From DATAQC01 sp046263055 (GTDB lineage Bacteria > Actinomycetota > Acidimicrobiia > Acidimicrobiales > AC-14), in NCBI GenBank assembly GCA_046263055.1, contig JBHELO010000012.1:1-41095 (forward strand): 41,095 nt of DNA, read 5' to 3'. The notes under the pieces were generated by a model. That model was not told the origin of the DNA, did not search any database, and saw only the letters and a program-made list of their open reading frames with translations. Position numbers and translations under genes: made by a program. Below, piece by piece: positions 25,139-31,909 of the stretch (its first letter is position 1; each line of letters starts with the position of its first letter).

Positions 25139-26544
25139 GGGCCGGGCAGCCCCGGGCCCCGCTGGACGCCGCCCTGGCCGGCCTCAGCCGGGCCGCCGAC
25201 CGCGGTGCGCTCTGGGTGGCGGTGGCCGCCGTGCTGGCCGGCGCCGGAGGGCGGTTCGGGCGGCGGGCGGCCATGCGGGGGCTGCTCTCGGCCGGCCTGG
25301 CGTCGACCCTTGCCAACGGCCTGCTGAAGCTGGCGGTCCGCCGCCGGCGCCCGCCGGCCGTGGGCGCGGCGGCCGCCGCCTCCGGCCTGCGCCGCCCGTC
25401 CACGTGGTCGTTCCCGTCGGGGCACGCGGCGGTGGCCGCCGCCTTCGCCACCGGCGCCGGCCAGGAGCTGGGAGTCGCGGCGCCGGCATTGGCCGGCCTG
25501 GCTGCCCTGATCGGATGGTCGAGGGTCCGCACCGGCCTCCACCACCCGTCCGACGTGGCCGCCGGCGGCGCGGTGGGCGCGGCCGTGGCCCTGGCCACCC
25601 GCCGGCTGTGGCCGGTGGCGCCCCACACCCCGGCCGAGGTGCGCACCGGGCTGGCCCCGGCCGAGGCCGAGCCCCGCCCCAGCGGCGCCGGCGTGGTGGT
25701 GGTGGTCAACCCGTCGGCCGGCCCGGGCCCGGGCCGGCGGTCGGTGGCCGAGGAGCTGGCCGACGAGCTGCCCGACGCCGAGGTGGTCGAGCTGGGCGAG
25801 GGCGACGACGTGGTGAAGGCCTTGACCACGGCGGCCGAGCGGGCGTCGGTGCTCGGGGTGGCGGGGGGCGACGGCTCGGTCAACGCGGCCGCCGAGGTGG
25901 CGGCCCGGCAGGGCATCCCCCTGCTCGTGGTCCCCGGCGGGACCTTGAACCACTTCGCCCACGCCCTCGGCGTGGAGACGGTGGCCGACGCCGCCCGTGG
26001 TGTCCGTGACGGGTCGGCGGTGGCCGTCGACCTCGCCACCATCGACGGCCACCCCTTCCTCAACGCCGCCAGCGTGGGCAGCTACGTGGAGCTGGTGGAC
26101 GCCCGGGAGGCACTGGAGGGGCGGATCGGGAAGTGGCCGGCGGTGGTCGTCGCCCTGTGGCGCGTGCTGCGCACCACCGAGCCGGTACCGGTGGAGATCG
26201 ACGGCGAGCTGCGCCGGGTGTGGATGGTGTTCATCGGCAACTGCCGCTACCACCCTTCCGGGTTCGCCCCCCGCTGGCGGGAGCGCCTCGACGACGGGGA
26301 GCTGGACGTGCGCATCGTGGACGGCTCCCGCCCGCTGGCCCGGGCCCGCCTGCTCACCTCGGCGCTCACCGGCCGCCTGGCCCGCTGCGCGGCCTACGAG
26401 CAGCGGTTCGTGCGCCGCCTGCGGGTGCGGTCGTGTGAGGGCCCGCTGCGCGTGGCGCGCGACGGCGAGACCTTCGACGGCGCCGAGGAGCTCACCGTGG
26501 CGAAGGCCGACGAGCGGTTGCCCGTGTACGTCCCCCGGCCGTGA
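25135..26544 (+). CDS. Fused PAP2 phosphatase and diacylglycerol-kinase-like protein
   Basis: Starting at TTG 25135 (TTGA overlap with the previous stop) the protein has 469 residues. The N-terminal half is a PAP2 lipid phosphatase with the tripartite motif KLAVRRRRP, FPSGH and SRVRTGLHHPSD. The C-terminal half is a DAGK/LCB5-type kinase with VVVVNPSAG, GVAGGDGSVNAAAEVA (GGDGT-like) and VVPGGTLNHFA. The fusion pairs a phosphatate-removing and a phosphate-adding activity on lipids such as phosphatidate, undecaprenyl phosphate or sphingoid lipids; such fusions are known in actinobacteria. Whether the TTG or an internal start is used is uncertain. The stop overlaps the next GTG (GTGA). Confidence 0.9.
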   Translation: MRAGQPRAPLDAALAGLSRAADRGALWVAVAAVLAGAGGRFGRRAAMRGLLSAGLASTLANGLLKLAVRRRRPPAVGAAAAASGLRRPSTWSFPSGHAAVAAAFATGAGQELGVAAPALAGLAALIGWSRVRTGLHHPSDVAAGGAVGAAVALATRRLWPVAPHTPAEVRTGLAPAEAEPRPSGAGVVVVVNPSAGPGPGRRSVAEELADELPDAEVVELGEGDDVVKALTTAAERASVLGVAGGDGSVNAAAEVAARQGIPLLVVPGGTLNHFAHALGVETVADAARGVRDGSAVAVDLATIDGHPFLNAASVGSYVELVDAREALEGRIGKWPAVVVALWRVLRTTEPVPVEIDGELRRVWMVFIGNCRYHPSGFAPRWRERLDDGELDVRIVDGSRPLARARLLTSALTGRLARCAAYEQRFVRRLRVRSCEGPLRVARDGETFDGAEELTVAKADERLPVYVPRP

Positions 26545-27296
26545 CGGCAGCGGGCGCCCTGGGGCGGCGCCTCGATCCGGATGAGCGCTTCGGCCTGCGC
26601 CTCACGCTGTTGGCGGTGGCCGTCCTGGTGGTGGCCGTTCCGTTCGGATGGCTGCTGTCCCAGATCGACGGCCACGGAGCCCTGGTGCGGGCCGATGCCT
26701 CGGCGGCCACCGCCCTGCACGGCTGGGTGCGGCGCACGCCCGGCGCGGTGGCGGTGCTGAAGGGCGTCACCACCCTGGGCTCGCCCGTCCTGTTCTACGT
26801 GGTGGTCGGGCCGGCTGCGCTCTTCGTGTGGCGCCGCCATCACCCCCGCCTGGCGGTGTTCCTGGTGGCGACGTGCCTCGGCGGCGGAATCCTGGACACG
26901 GCGGTGAAGTGGGCGGTCGATCGCCACCGGCCGGTGTTCGCGGACCCCGTGGCCACCGCCTCAGGAGGCAGCTTCCCCTCCGGTCACGCCATGTCCTCGG
27001 TGGTCGTGTACGGCGCCCTGCTGCTGGTGTTCGTGCCCGTCGTCGCCCGGCGCTGGCGGCCGGCGGTCGTCGCTGCCACCGTCACCCTCCTGCTGGCCAT
27101 CGGTTTCTCCCGCCTCGCCCTCGGCGTGCACTACACGACCGACGTGGTCGGCGGCTGGCTGCTGGGCCTGGCCTGGCTGGCCGCTTCCACCGCCGCATTT
27201 CGCACGTGGAGGGTGGAGCGGGGCCGGCCGCCGGTGGCAGCCGCCGACGGCCTCGAGCCCGAGGCCGCCGCCGACCTGGGGCGCCCGGCTGACTAA
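26541..27296 (+). CDS. PAP2 superfamily membrane phosphatase
   Basis: The 251-residue protein has about five spans and the PAP2 motif set: KWAVDRHRPVF (KxxxxxxRP), GGSFPSGHAMSS (PSGH), and SRLALGVHYTTDVVGG (SRxxxxxHxxxD). The C-terminal 30 residues are hydrophilic. It likely dephosphorylates a lipid phosphate such as undecaprenyl pyrophosphate or phosphatidate. GTG start, GTGA overlap with the PAP2-DAGK gene. It is the last gene of the operon, followed immediately by a hairpin. Confidence 0.92.
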   Translation: MTAAGALGRRLDPDERFGLRLTLLAVAVLVVAVPFGWLLSQIDGHGALVRADASAATALHGWVRRTPGAVAVLKGVTTLGSPVLFYVVVGPAALFVWRRHHPRLAVFLVATCLGGGILDTAVKWAVDRHRPVFADPVATASGGSFPSGHAMSSVVVYGALLLVFVPVVARRWRPAVVAATVTLLLAIGFSRLALGVHYTTDVVGGWLLGLAWLAASTAAFRTWRVERGRPPVAAADGLEPEAAADLGRPAD

Positions 27297-27324
27297 CTGG
27301 GCGCATGCTGAGGGGAGCGCCCAG
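27297..27324 (+). terminator. Hairpin terminator right after the PAP2 stop codon
   Basis: CTGGGCGC, a 12-nt loop and GCGCCCAG form a perfect 8-bp stem beginning one base after the TAA of the PAP2 gene. There is no T-run, which is common for actinobacterial hairpin terminators. Confidence 0.65.
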
Positions 27325-27469
27325 CGCGCTGATGGGGCGGTCTCTACGCCGTCGTGCGCCGCTTGCCTTGCTGCCTTGGATGCTTGGTGGCCTCAGGCCT
27401 CACCGTGGCCCCGTGTCTTGGTTCTCTCGTCTCGTCAGGTCGACCGATGCTGCCGGCGTTGGCTGCTGC

Positions 27470-27655
27470 TCAGCATCGAGGGCCGGTCGCCGGTCCGGAG
27501 GTCCCTGAAGAACTGGGCTCGGCGGTCAGGGCCTCGAGCACTCGGACGAACTCGAGCCATCCGGAGAACTCCATTCGGCCCCCGGCGTGCTCGCTTGTCA
27601 CCTGACCGTGGACCTCGTGGTCCTGTCCACAGGTGACCTCCACCACCAGACGCAC
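27470..27655 (-). CDS. Possible small protein (61 aa) in an otherwise empty gap
   Basis: The 27325-27958 gap holds little that is clearly coding. One minus-strand frame has regular composition: GTG 27655, RLVVEVTCGQDHEVHGQVT and FSGWLEFVRVLEALTAE, reminiscent of small actinobacterial proteins ending in a GWLELL..LE helix. A longer reading starts at 27733. No ribosome site is seen and a role is unknown. The rest of the gap shows no recognisable gene. Confidence 0.35.
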   Translation of the reverse strand: MRLVVEVTCGQDHEVHGQVTSEHAGGRMEFSGWLEFVRVLEALTAEPSSSGTSGPATGPRC

Positions 27656-27902
27656 GCCAGACCCCCTATCTCTGCCTCCAAGGCTGCTCGTACTTCTGTT
27701 CCCATTCCGCGCGACCACGTGCTCCCGGTCCATCGTGCGTCACTTCCTCGGCCAGGCGGGGGGCGACGACCGGCAGTGGCGCATCGCTACCCATCGAAGC
27801 GTCCCCGACCGCTTAGGGTGCAACCCTGAACCCAGGCACGATCACCAACCGTGGGGCTCGTCTGCATCGCCGCCTCCTGCTCGGACCCCCTCACTCGGAC
27901 CT

Positions 27903-27932
27903 CGTAGTGGCCGAGCTCGCTCGGCCACTACG
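27903..27932 (-). terminator. 14-bp perfect stem downstream of the repeat-protein gene
   Basis: CGTAGTGGCCGAGC, a 2-nt loop and GCTCGGCCACTACG form a long, perfect hairpin 27 bases past the TAG of the collagen/propeller gene. There is no T tail, so it may be an intrinsic-like terminator or a 3' stabiliser. Confidence 0.6.
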
Positions 27933-27958
27933 CTCGCCGTCGCCCTCCAGGTCGCTCG

Positions 27959-29230
27959 CTAGAGCTTGGTGACGCTGTCGCTCCAGTTGGCCACCCACAC
28001 GTTGGCCCCGTCGAAGGCGACCCCAGAGGGTCCGGACCCCACCGCGAAGGTGCCCAGGGTGGCGCCGTCGCTGGCCCGCAGCTCGGTGACGTTGTTGTTG
28101 CCGTAGTTGGTCACCCACACGTTGGCCCCGTCGAAGGCGACCGCATGGGGCTCGGACCCCACCGCGAAGGTGCCCAGGGTGGCGCCGTCGCTGGCCCGCA
28201 GCTTGGTGACGTTGCCGCTGAGGCCGCCGCCTTTGGTGGTCACCCACACGTTGGTACCGTCGAAGGCGACGCCAGAGGGGCTGAAGTCCACCGCGAAGGT
28301 GCCCACGGTGGCCCCGTCGCTGGCCCGCAGCTTGGTGACGTTGTTGCTGCCGTAGTTGGTCACCCACACGTTGGCCCCGTCGAAGGCCACCCCGATGGGC
28401 TCGGACCCCACCGCGAAGGTGCCCACGGTGGCGCCGTCGCTGGCCCGCAGCTTGGTGACGTTGTTGGTGCCTTCGTTCGTCACCCACACGTCGGCCCCGT
28501 CGAAGGCCACCTCTTGGGGCACGGACCCCACCGCGAAGGTGTTGCCCGTGGCCGCCTGGTACCAGTGGAGGGTCGCCACCTGCATCGGGTTAGGCTCGCC
28601 GCCCCCCGAGCCTGGGGGCCCCGGGGGGCCTTCCGGCCCGGCCGGTCCTTGCGGTCCGACCAGGCTCACGCCGCTGGCGGGCCAGGCGCGGTTGGCCTTG
28701 GGCCCGTAGAGCTTGTTGCTCGCGGTGTCGAGGTAGAAGTCGCCGTCGGCGCCCAAGGTGTCGGCGGGCGCACCGGTGCCGTTGAGCACCGTCTTTCCAT
28801 CGGCCCCATTTGTGCCGTTGGTGCCGTTCGTGCCGTTGGTGCCGGCCGGTCCTTGCGGTCCGACCAGGCTCACGCCGCCGGCGGGCCAGGCGCCGTTGGC
28901 CTTGGGCCCGTAGAGCTTGTTGCTCGCGGTGTCGAGGTAGAAGTCGCCGTCGGTTCCGACGGTCGCCACCGGCGCGCCGGCTCCGTTCAGTACCGTCTTG
29001 CCGTTGGCACCCGGTCGTCCCACCTGGTTCCAGGTCAGCGTCGTCTCGGTGGACCTACAGGCCTGTCCGGCCTGGGCGTCGATAACCCGCAGGGCGCCGA
29101 CCCCGCTCTGGTAGCACGCGGTGATCAGTTGGCTGCCGCTGTCGGGAATAGCCGCCATGCCAGGCACGGCCGCCGCTGCTGCTAGCCCAATGACGGCGGC
29201 GCCAACCACCAAGCGCTTTGTGCGGTTCAT
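27959..29230 (-). CDS. Secreted collagen-like and beta-propeller repeat protein
   Basis: The 423-residue protein has a signal peptide (1-27), a Cys-containing N-domain (LITACYQSGVGALRVID...QACRSTETTLTW), two copies of a 50-60-residue unit (DGKTVLNGxGAP..GDFYLDTASNKLYGPKANxAWP) each ending in collagen-like GPQGPAG-type triplets (NGTNGTNGTNG, GPEGPPGPPG), and five copies of a 40-44-residue unit with FAVGSxPxGVAFDGANVWV and NNVTKLRASDGATxGT, a YVTN/NHL-type propeller strand pattern. It is probably displayed at the surface. A complete propeller usually needs six to eight blades, so five may be a contracted array. An AGGAG site lies 5-6 nt before the ATG. Repeats are nearly identical in DNA, so unequal recombination is likely. 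Confidence 0.85.
   Translation of the reverse strand: MNRTKRLVVGAAVIGLAAAAAVPGMAAIPDSGSQLITACYQSGVGALRVIDAQAGQACRSTETTLTWNQVGRPGANGKTVLNGAGAPVATVGTDGDFYLDTASNKLYGPKANGAWPAGGVSLVGPQGPAGTNGTNGTNGTNGADGKTVLNGTGAPADTLGADGDFYLDTASNKLYGPKANRAWPASGVSLVGPQGPAGPEGPPGPPGSGGGEPNPMQVATLHWYQAATGNTFAVGSVPQEVAFDGADVWVTNEGTNNVTKLRASDGATVGTFAVGSEPIGVAFDGANVWVTNYGSNNVTKLRASDGATVGTFAVDFSPSGVAFDGTNVWVTTKGGGLSGNVTKLRASDGATLGTFAVGSEPHAVAFDGANVWVTNYGNNNVTELRASDGATLGTFAVGSGPSGVAFDGANVWVANWSDSVTKL
27990..28565. repeat. Tandem ~120-129-bp propeller repeats
   Basis: Five near-identical DNA units encode the propeller blades of the 27959-29230 protein. The units containing the string TGGTCACCCACACGTTGGCC and its neighbours recur about every 120-130 bases. 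High DNA similarity implies recent duplication. Confidence 0.85.
28641..28997. repeat. Duplicated ~204-bp collagen-linked unit
   Basis: A unit starting GCCGGTCCTTGCGGTCCGAC at 28641 recurs at 28845, 204 bases later, with very few differences over at least 110 bases. It encodes the two SNKLYGPKAN segments and their collagen-like links. Confidence 0.85.
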
Positions 29231-29255
29231 CTCAGCTCCTCATCTCTTCCTAGCC

Positions 29256-29270
29256 CCAGCAGTGTGCTGG
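29256..29270. promoter_or_regulatory. Inverted repeat CCAGCA-GTG-TGCTGG
   Basis: A 6+6-bp perfect inverted repeat with a 3-bp centre lies 26 bases upstream of the repeat-protein ATG. It could be an operator or a leader hairpin. Confidence 0.4.
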
Positions 29271-29756
29271 CCGCTGTGGTGCCATGCCGCTTCCTTCGCG
29301 TGCTTGGCGTGAAACCCGGTCACGGATATCTGGCCGCGTCTGCATCGTCCTGGTGCAGCCGCCCGGGCCGGGAGGAACAGGCGCCGGTGCCGCGGCCCTG
29401 TCCGGGCGGCGTCAAGTGCGTCCGCTGAGGCCTTCCGTCGACCGAACCCATCGTCGCGGCGACGAGTTCCTCGGGGCCGGGTAATAGCTGCCAACGGAGG
29501 TTCCCGGTCCCGGGACTCAAGGTCTCGACCACCTCAGCCGGCCTCGGGAGCGAGGGCGCGAAGAGCATGGTCTCGAGAACCCAGGCCCAGTTGAGTGAGC
29601 CCGAAAGGGCAAGTCCCCCAGACCTCGCTGCTGAACTGTCTCTGAATCTGGCGGCCTCGGCGGCGACCAGGTCGACGACGAGGCACACGCGGCCGCACTG
29701 ACTGCCCCCTTTGTCTGGAATGAGCCGACCGTAAGAGCCGGGTGGCCCCCTTCGCA
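29271..29756. other. Stretch with no supported gene
   Basis: A 145-codon minus-strand frame (29320-29757) is open, but its composition is irregular, it has no ribosome site, and I recognise no domain. I treat the stretch as non-coding leader and decayed sequence. No RNA motif was recognised. Confidence 0.4.
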
Positions 29757-30076
29757 TGGGGGAAATCCCTAATCTTTGGCGTTTTCGCCCGGCAGCCCCA
29801 CGGCCCGAGGCGCCGTTTGGCCTAGCCGGGGAGCTCGCCCTGGCGGGCGGCCAGCTGCGGCCGGGACCGGACCCCCAACTCGGCGTAGATGGCGCTCAGG
29901 TGGTGCTCCACCGTCTTCACGCTCATCACCAACTCGAAGGCGATCTCCCGGTTGGTGCGCCCGGCGATCACCAGGACGGCTACTGCCAGCTCCTGGGGCT
30001 GAGGTAGCTGCGCTGGTCGCCACCGCGCTTGAGAGTGAGCTCGCAGCCGGCCAGCTCGGTCTCCGCCCGGGCCGCC
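29757..30076. repeat. Direct repeat copy 1 (luxR 3' end plus GGGAAATCCC motif)
   Basis: About 320 bases resemble 33855-34176 in the same orientation: a GGGGGAAATCCCTAATCTTTG motif (29758-29778) versus GGGGAGAAATCCCTAAACTTTG, then the 3' end of a LuxR-type gene. The right edge is at GCCCGGGCCGCC (30065-30076), also present at 34165-34176. Beyond it the left copy continues into integrase-like sequence. Translated HTH segments agree at 43 of 52 residues by hand alignment. Confidence 0.75.
29822..30076 (-). pseudogene. LuxR-type regulator 3' fragment, frameshifted
   Basis: Residues PQELAVAVLVIAGRTNREIA and VKTVEHHLSAIYAELGVRS form a complete LuxR HTH that matches the C-terminus of the LAL regulator at 33916-36702. 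Upstream, ARAETELAGCELTLKRGGDQ matches ARAEGELAACGLAPDRSSRH of the full gene but in another frame; the two join at LSP-QEL if one C is restored near 30001-30008. The remaining 840 residues of a LAL protein are absent. It ends at the same point as the full gene but cannot be translated from a normal start. Confidence 0.75.
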
Positions 30077-30355
30077 TTCGTTGCCCACCTGGACACCGAC
30101 AGCGACCGGGCGATTGCCTTGGCCATGCTGATTGGCGGCCTGCGGGCGGCGGAGGTCCGGTCGCCGCGCATGGCCGACGTCGATATGGGACTGCGCCGGG
30201 TGCGGGTGGTGCGCAAGGGTGGCCGGGAGCGCACGGTGCCGGTCGACCGGGGCTTCTTCGCCGAGCTCGCCGCCTAACTGCGCACCGAGCGCCCGGCCGG
30301 CTGCACGACGGCGGAGTGCTTCGTGGTCTTGCGGGGCCCGACCGTCGGGGGCTTG
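30065..30355 (+). pseudogene. Tyrosine recombinase catalytic-domain fragment with in-frame stop
   Basis: FVAHLDTDSDRAIALAMLIG, then GLRAAEVRSPRMADVDMGLR (Arg I box), RVRVVRKGGRERTVPVDR (catalytic Lys hairpin) and FFAELAA are typical of XerC/D-like integrases. The frame then meets TAA (30275-30277), but sequence after it continues the family (LRTERPAGCTTAECFVVLRG) in the same frame, so a sense codon has mutated to stop. HxxR and the nucleophilic Tyr are missing. The left end joins the luxR fragment at a 12-bp shared string. It cannot be active. Confidence 0.75.
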
Positions 30356-30425
30356 CCTGCCCAGCCGCGGGGGCCCTGGAACGTGCGCCCCCGGAGGGTC
30401 AGCGCCGGCCGGACGGAGAACCTCC

Positions 30426-31151
30426 TCATGTCAGGTGCTCCTTGTGAGCTCGGTTCACGTGCAGTCGCACGCAGCAGCGCCCGGGTGCGGGCTCGAGGCT
30501 GGCTGATAGCGCGCCGTCGGGCAGCGCCCCCGCGAAACCCTCCAGCAACGCCAGGTTCATGCCGCAGACCAGGTCCGGGTGCGCGCTCACCAGGGAGGCG
30601 AACGGACAGTTGGCGAGTACGACCGTGCGCCCCTCCACCCGGGCCTCATAGCCGTGGTCGGCCAGGACCTCGGCCGCCGTCCGCACCTGGGCGAGGCGGG
30701 GCCGCCGGGGCCCGCTGGTGTGGCCGACGGCGGCGGCGAGATGGGCGCCACGCCGGCGGGCCAGCCGGTTGAGCGCCTTCCCGACAGGCTCCCCGGTGTC
30801 GGTCGACTCGGCCGCCGCCGACGCCAGCAGCTCGGCGGCCAGGTCGTAGCGGCGAGGCGGGACGGTGAGGGCGAGGTCTCCGGAGGCGCGGCGGTAGAGC
30901 TTGGACGGCCGTCCCGCGCCCGGACCGACCCGCCCGCTGAGACGACGGAACTCGATGTCGAGGAGGCCCACGGTGACCAGGCGATCGAGGTGGAAGGCCG
31001 CTGCCGGGCGCGAGGTGCCGGCAGCCTGCGCCGCCTCGTCCCGGCTAACGGCGTGATCGGCGTCCGCCACGAGCCGGTAGAGCCGACGCCGCAACGGATC
31101 TGCCAGGGCGGCGATCGCCGCCAAGCGGCCGTCGACGTTCAGCTCCTCCAC
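30426..31151 (-). CDS. ArsR/SufR-like winged-helix regulator with Cys-rich C-terminus
   Basis: The 241-residue regulator has an N-terminal winged helix (about 8-75: ALADPLRRRLYRLVADADHA, DEAAQAAGTSRPAAAFHLDRL as recognition helix), a linker (GRVGPGAGRPSKLYRR, typical of the COG2345 group), a central helical part, and a C-terminal sensor with four Cys: ANCPFASLVSAHPDLVCGMN and APGRCCVRL. In the related SufR group such cysteines hold an iron-sulphur cluster, so redox or iron sensing is plausible. GTG 31151 follows a TACAAT -10 box by 6 nt. It is divergent from folE. An inverted repeat in the gap may be its operator, giving autoregulation plus control of folE. Confidence 0.83.
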   Translation of the reverse strand: MEELNVDGRLAAIAALADPLRRRLYRLVADADHAVSRDEAAQAAGTSRPAAAFHLDRLVTVGLLDIEFRRLSGRVGPGAGRPSKLYRRASGDLALTVPPRRYDLAAELLASAAAESTDTGEPVGKALNRLARRRGAHLAAAVGHTSGPRRPRLAQVRTAAEVLADHGYEARVEGRTVVLANCPFASLVSAHPDLVCGMNLALLEGFAGALPDGALSASLEPAPGRCCVRLHVNRAHKEHLT

Positions 31152-31157
31152 ACCCCC

Positions 31158-31163
31158 ATTGTA
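31158..31163 (-). promoter_or_regulatory. -10 box TACAAT, leaderless promoter of the regulator gene
   Basis: TACAAT (TANNNT) ends 6 nt before GTG 31151. The surrounding 31158-31191 is an AT-rich island, unusual here. Confidence 0.6.
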
Positions 31164-31173
31164 GCGTGTAAAG

Positions 31174-31191
31174 TAAAAGGTGGTTGTTTTA
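31174..31191. promoter_or_regulatory. Candidate operator TAAAA-N8-TTTTA between regulator and folE
   Basis: A 5+5-bp perfect dyad (31174-31178 and 31187-31191) lies beside TAAAGT (31169-31174), a possible + strand -10 for folE. It is placed to let the regulator block both promoters. The dyad is short and AT-only, so it is a weak prediction. Confidence 0.4.
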
Positions 31192-31229
31192 GAAGACGGG
31201 CCCCGGGAGTTCCGATACAGGGAGGACCA

Positions 31230-31853
31230 CTGACCAACACGCCTGAACTGTCCGAGCCAGCGGCCGCGACGAACCTTCGAGTCGTCGCCACGAGCGGAGG
31301 CATCGACCTGCCGAGGGCGGAGCGGGCGGTGCGGGAACTGCTCGTCGCCCTCGACCAGGATCCGTCCTCCGAGGGCCTGCGTGATACCCCCGGACGCGTC
31401 GTCCGGGCGTACCAGGAGCTACTGAGCCCTCGGCCCTTCGCGGTGACGACGTTTGCCAACGACGAGGGCTACGACGAGCTGGTGTTGGCCCGCGACATCC
31501 CGTTCCACTCCCTGTGCCAGCACCACCTCCTGCCCTTCTCGGGCGTCGCCCACGTGGGCTACCTGCCGGGCGAGCGCATCCTCGGGCTCTCCAAGCTGGC
31601 CCGCGTCGTCGAGCACTTCGCCCGGCGCCTCCAGGTCCAGGAGCGCCTTACCCTCCAGGTCGGCGACTGGCTGGCCCAGCGGCTGTCGCCCAAGGGAGTG
31701 GGCGTGGTGCTCGAAGCCGAGCACCTTTGCATGTCCTTGCGCGGCGTGCAGGCCCGGGGAGCCCGTACCGTGACGTCGTCGCTGCACGGGCTCCTCCGGG
31801 ACGACCCCCGTTCCCGCTCCGAGTTCCTGTCCCTTGTCGGCGCCCGGGGGTGA
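31230..31853 (+). CDS. folE: GTP cyclohydrolase I
   Basis: GTP cyclohydrolase I opens the GTP purine ring to form 7,8-dihydroneopterin triphosphate, the first step of folate and tetrahydropterin synthesis. The 207-residue protein has all markers: DTPGRVVRAYQEL, HSLCQHHLLPFSG (zinc Cys and His ligands), GYLPGERILGLSKLARVVE, RLQVQERLT, EAEHLCMSLRGVQ (third zinc ligand Cys) and RTVTSS. The start is uncertain: no ATG, GTG or TTG suits it. GGAGG (31221-31225) lies 4 nt before CTG 31230, giving the expected N-terminal length, so I use that; CTG 31248 is an alternative. It is divergent from the Cys-rich regulator and 56 bp before the membrane protein gene. Confidence 0.93.
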   Translation: MTNTPELSEPAAATNLRVVATSGGIDLPRAERAVRELLVALDQDPSSEGLRDTPGRVVRAYQELLSPRPFAVTTFANDEGYDELVLARDIPFHSLCQHHLLPFSGVAHVGYLPGERILGLSKLARVVEHFARRLQVQERLTLQVGDWLAQRLSPKGVGVVLEAEHLCMSLRGVQARGARTVTSSLHGLLRDDPRSRSEFLSLVGARG

Positions 31854-31897
31854 CCCTCGCCTCATCGGCCAGGGGTGGGAGACAATTGCCCAGCAAC

Positions 31898-31904
31898 AAG
31901 GAGG
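31898..31904 (+). promoter_or_regulatory. Shine-Dalgarno AAGGAGG for the 31910 gene
   Basis: AAGGAGG lies 5 nt before the ATG at 31910 and fixes the start of the membrane-protein gene. Confidence 0.8.
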
Positions 31905-31909
31905 TCGCC

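Noticed and set aside
27990..28565. Regular repeats suggesting a CRISPR array
   Set aside because: Units are 120-130 bases, are in one continuous reading frame with a signal peptide, and have no unique spacers.
29320..29757. A 145-residue - strand gene
   Set aside because: Irregular composition, no ribosome site, no domain; it starts right at the repeat motif by chance.
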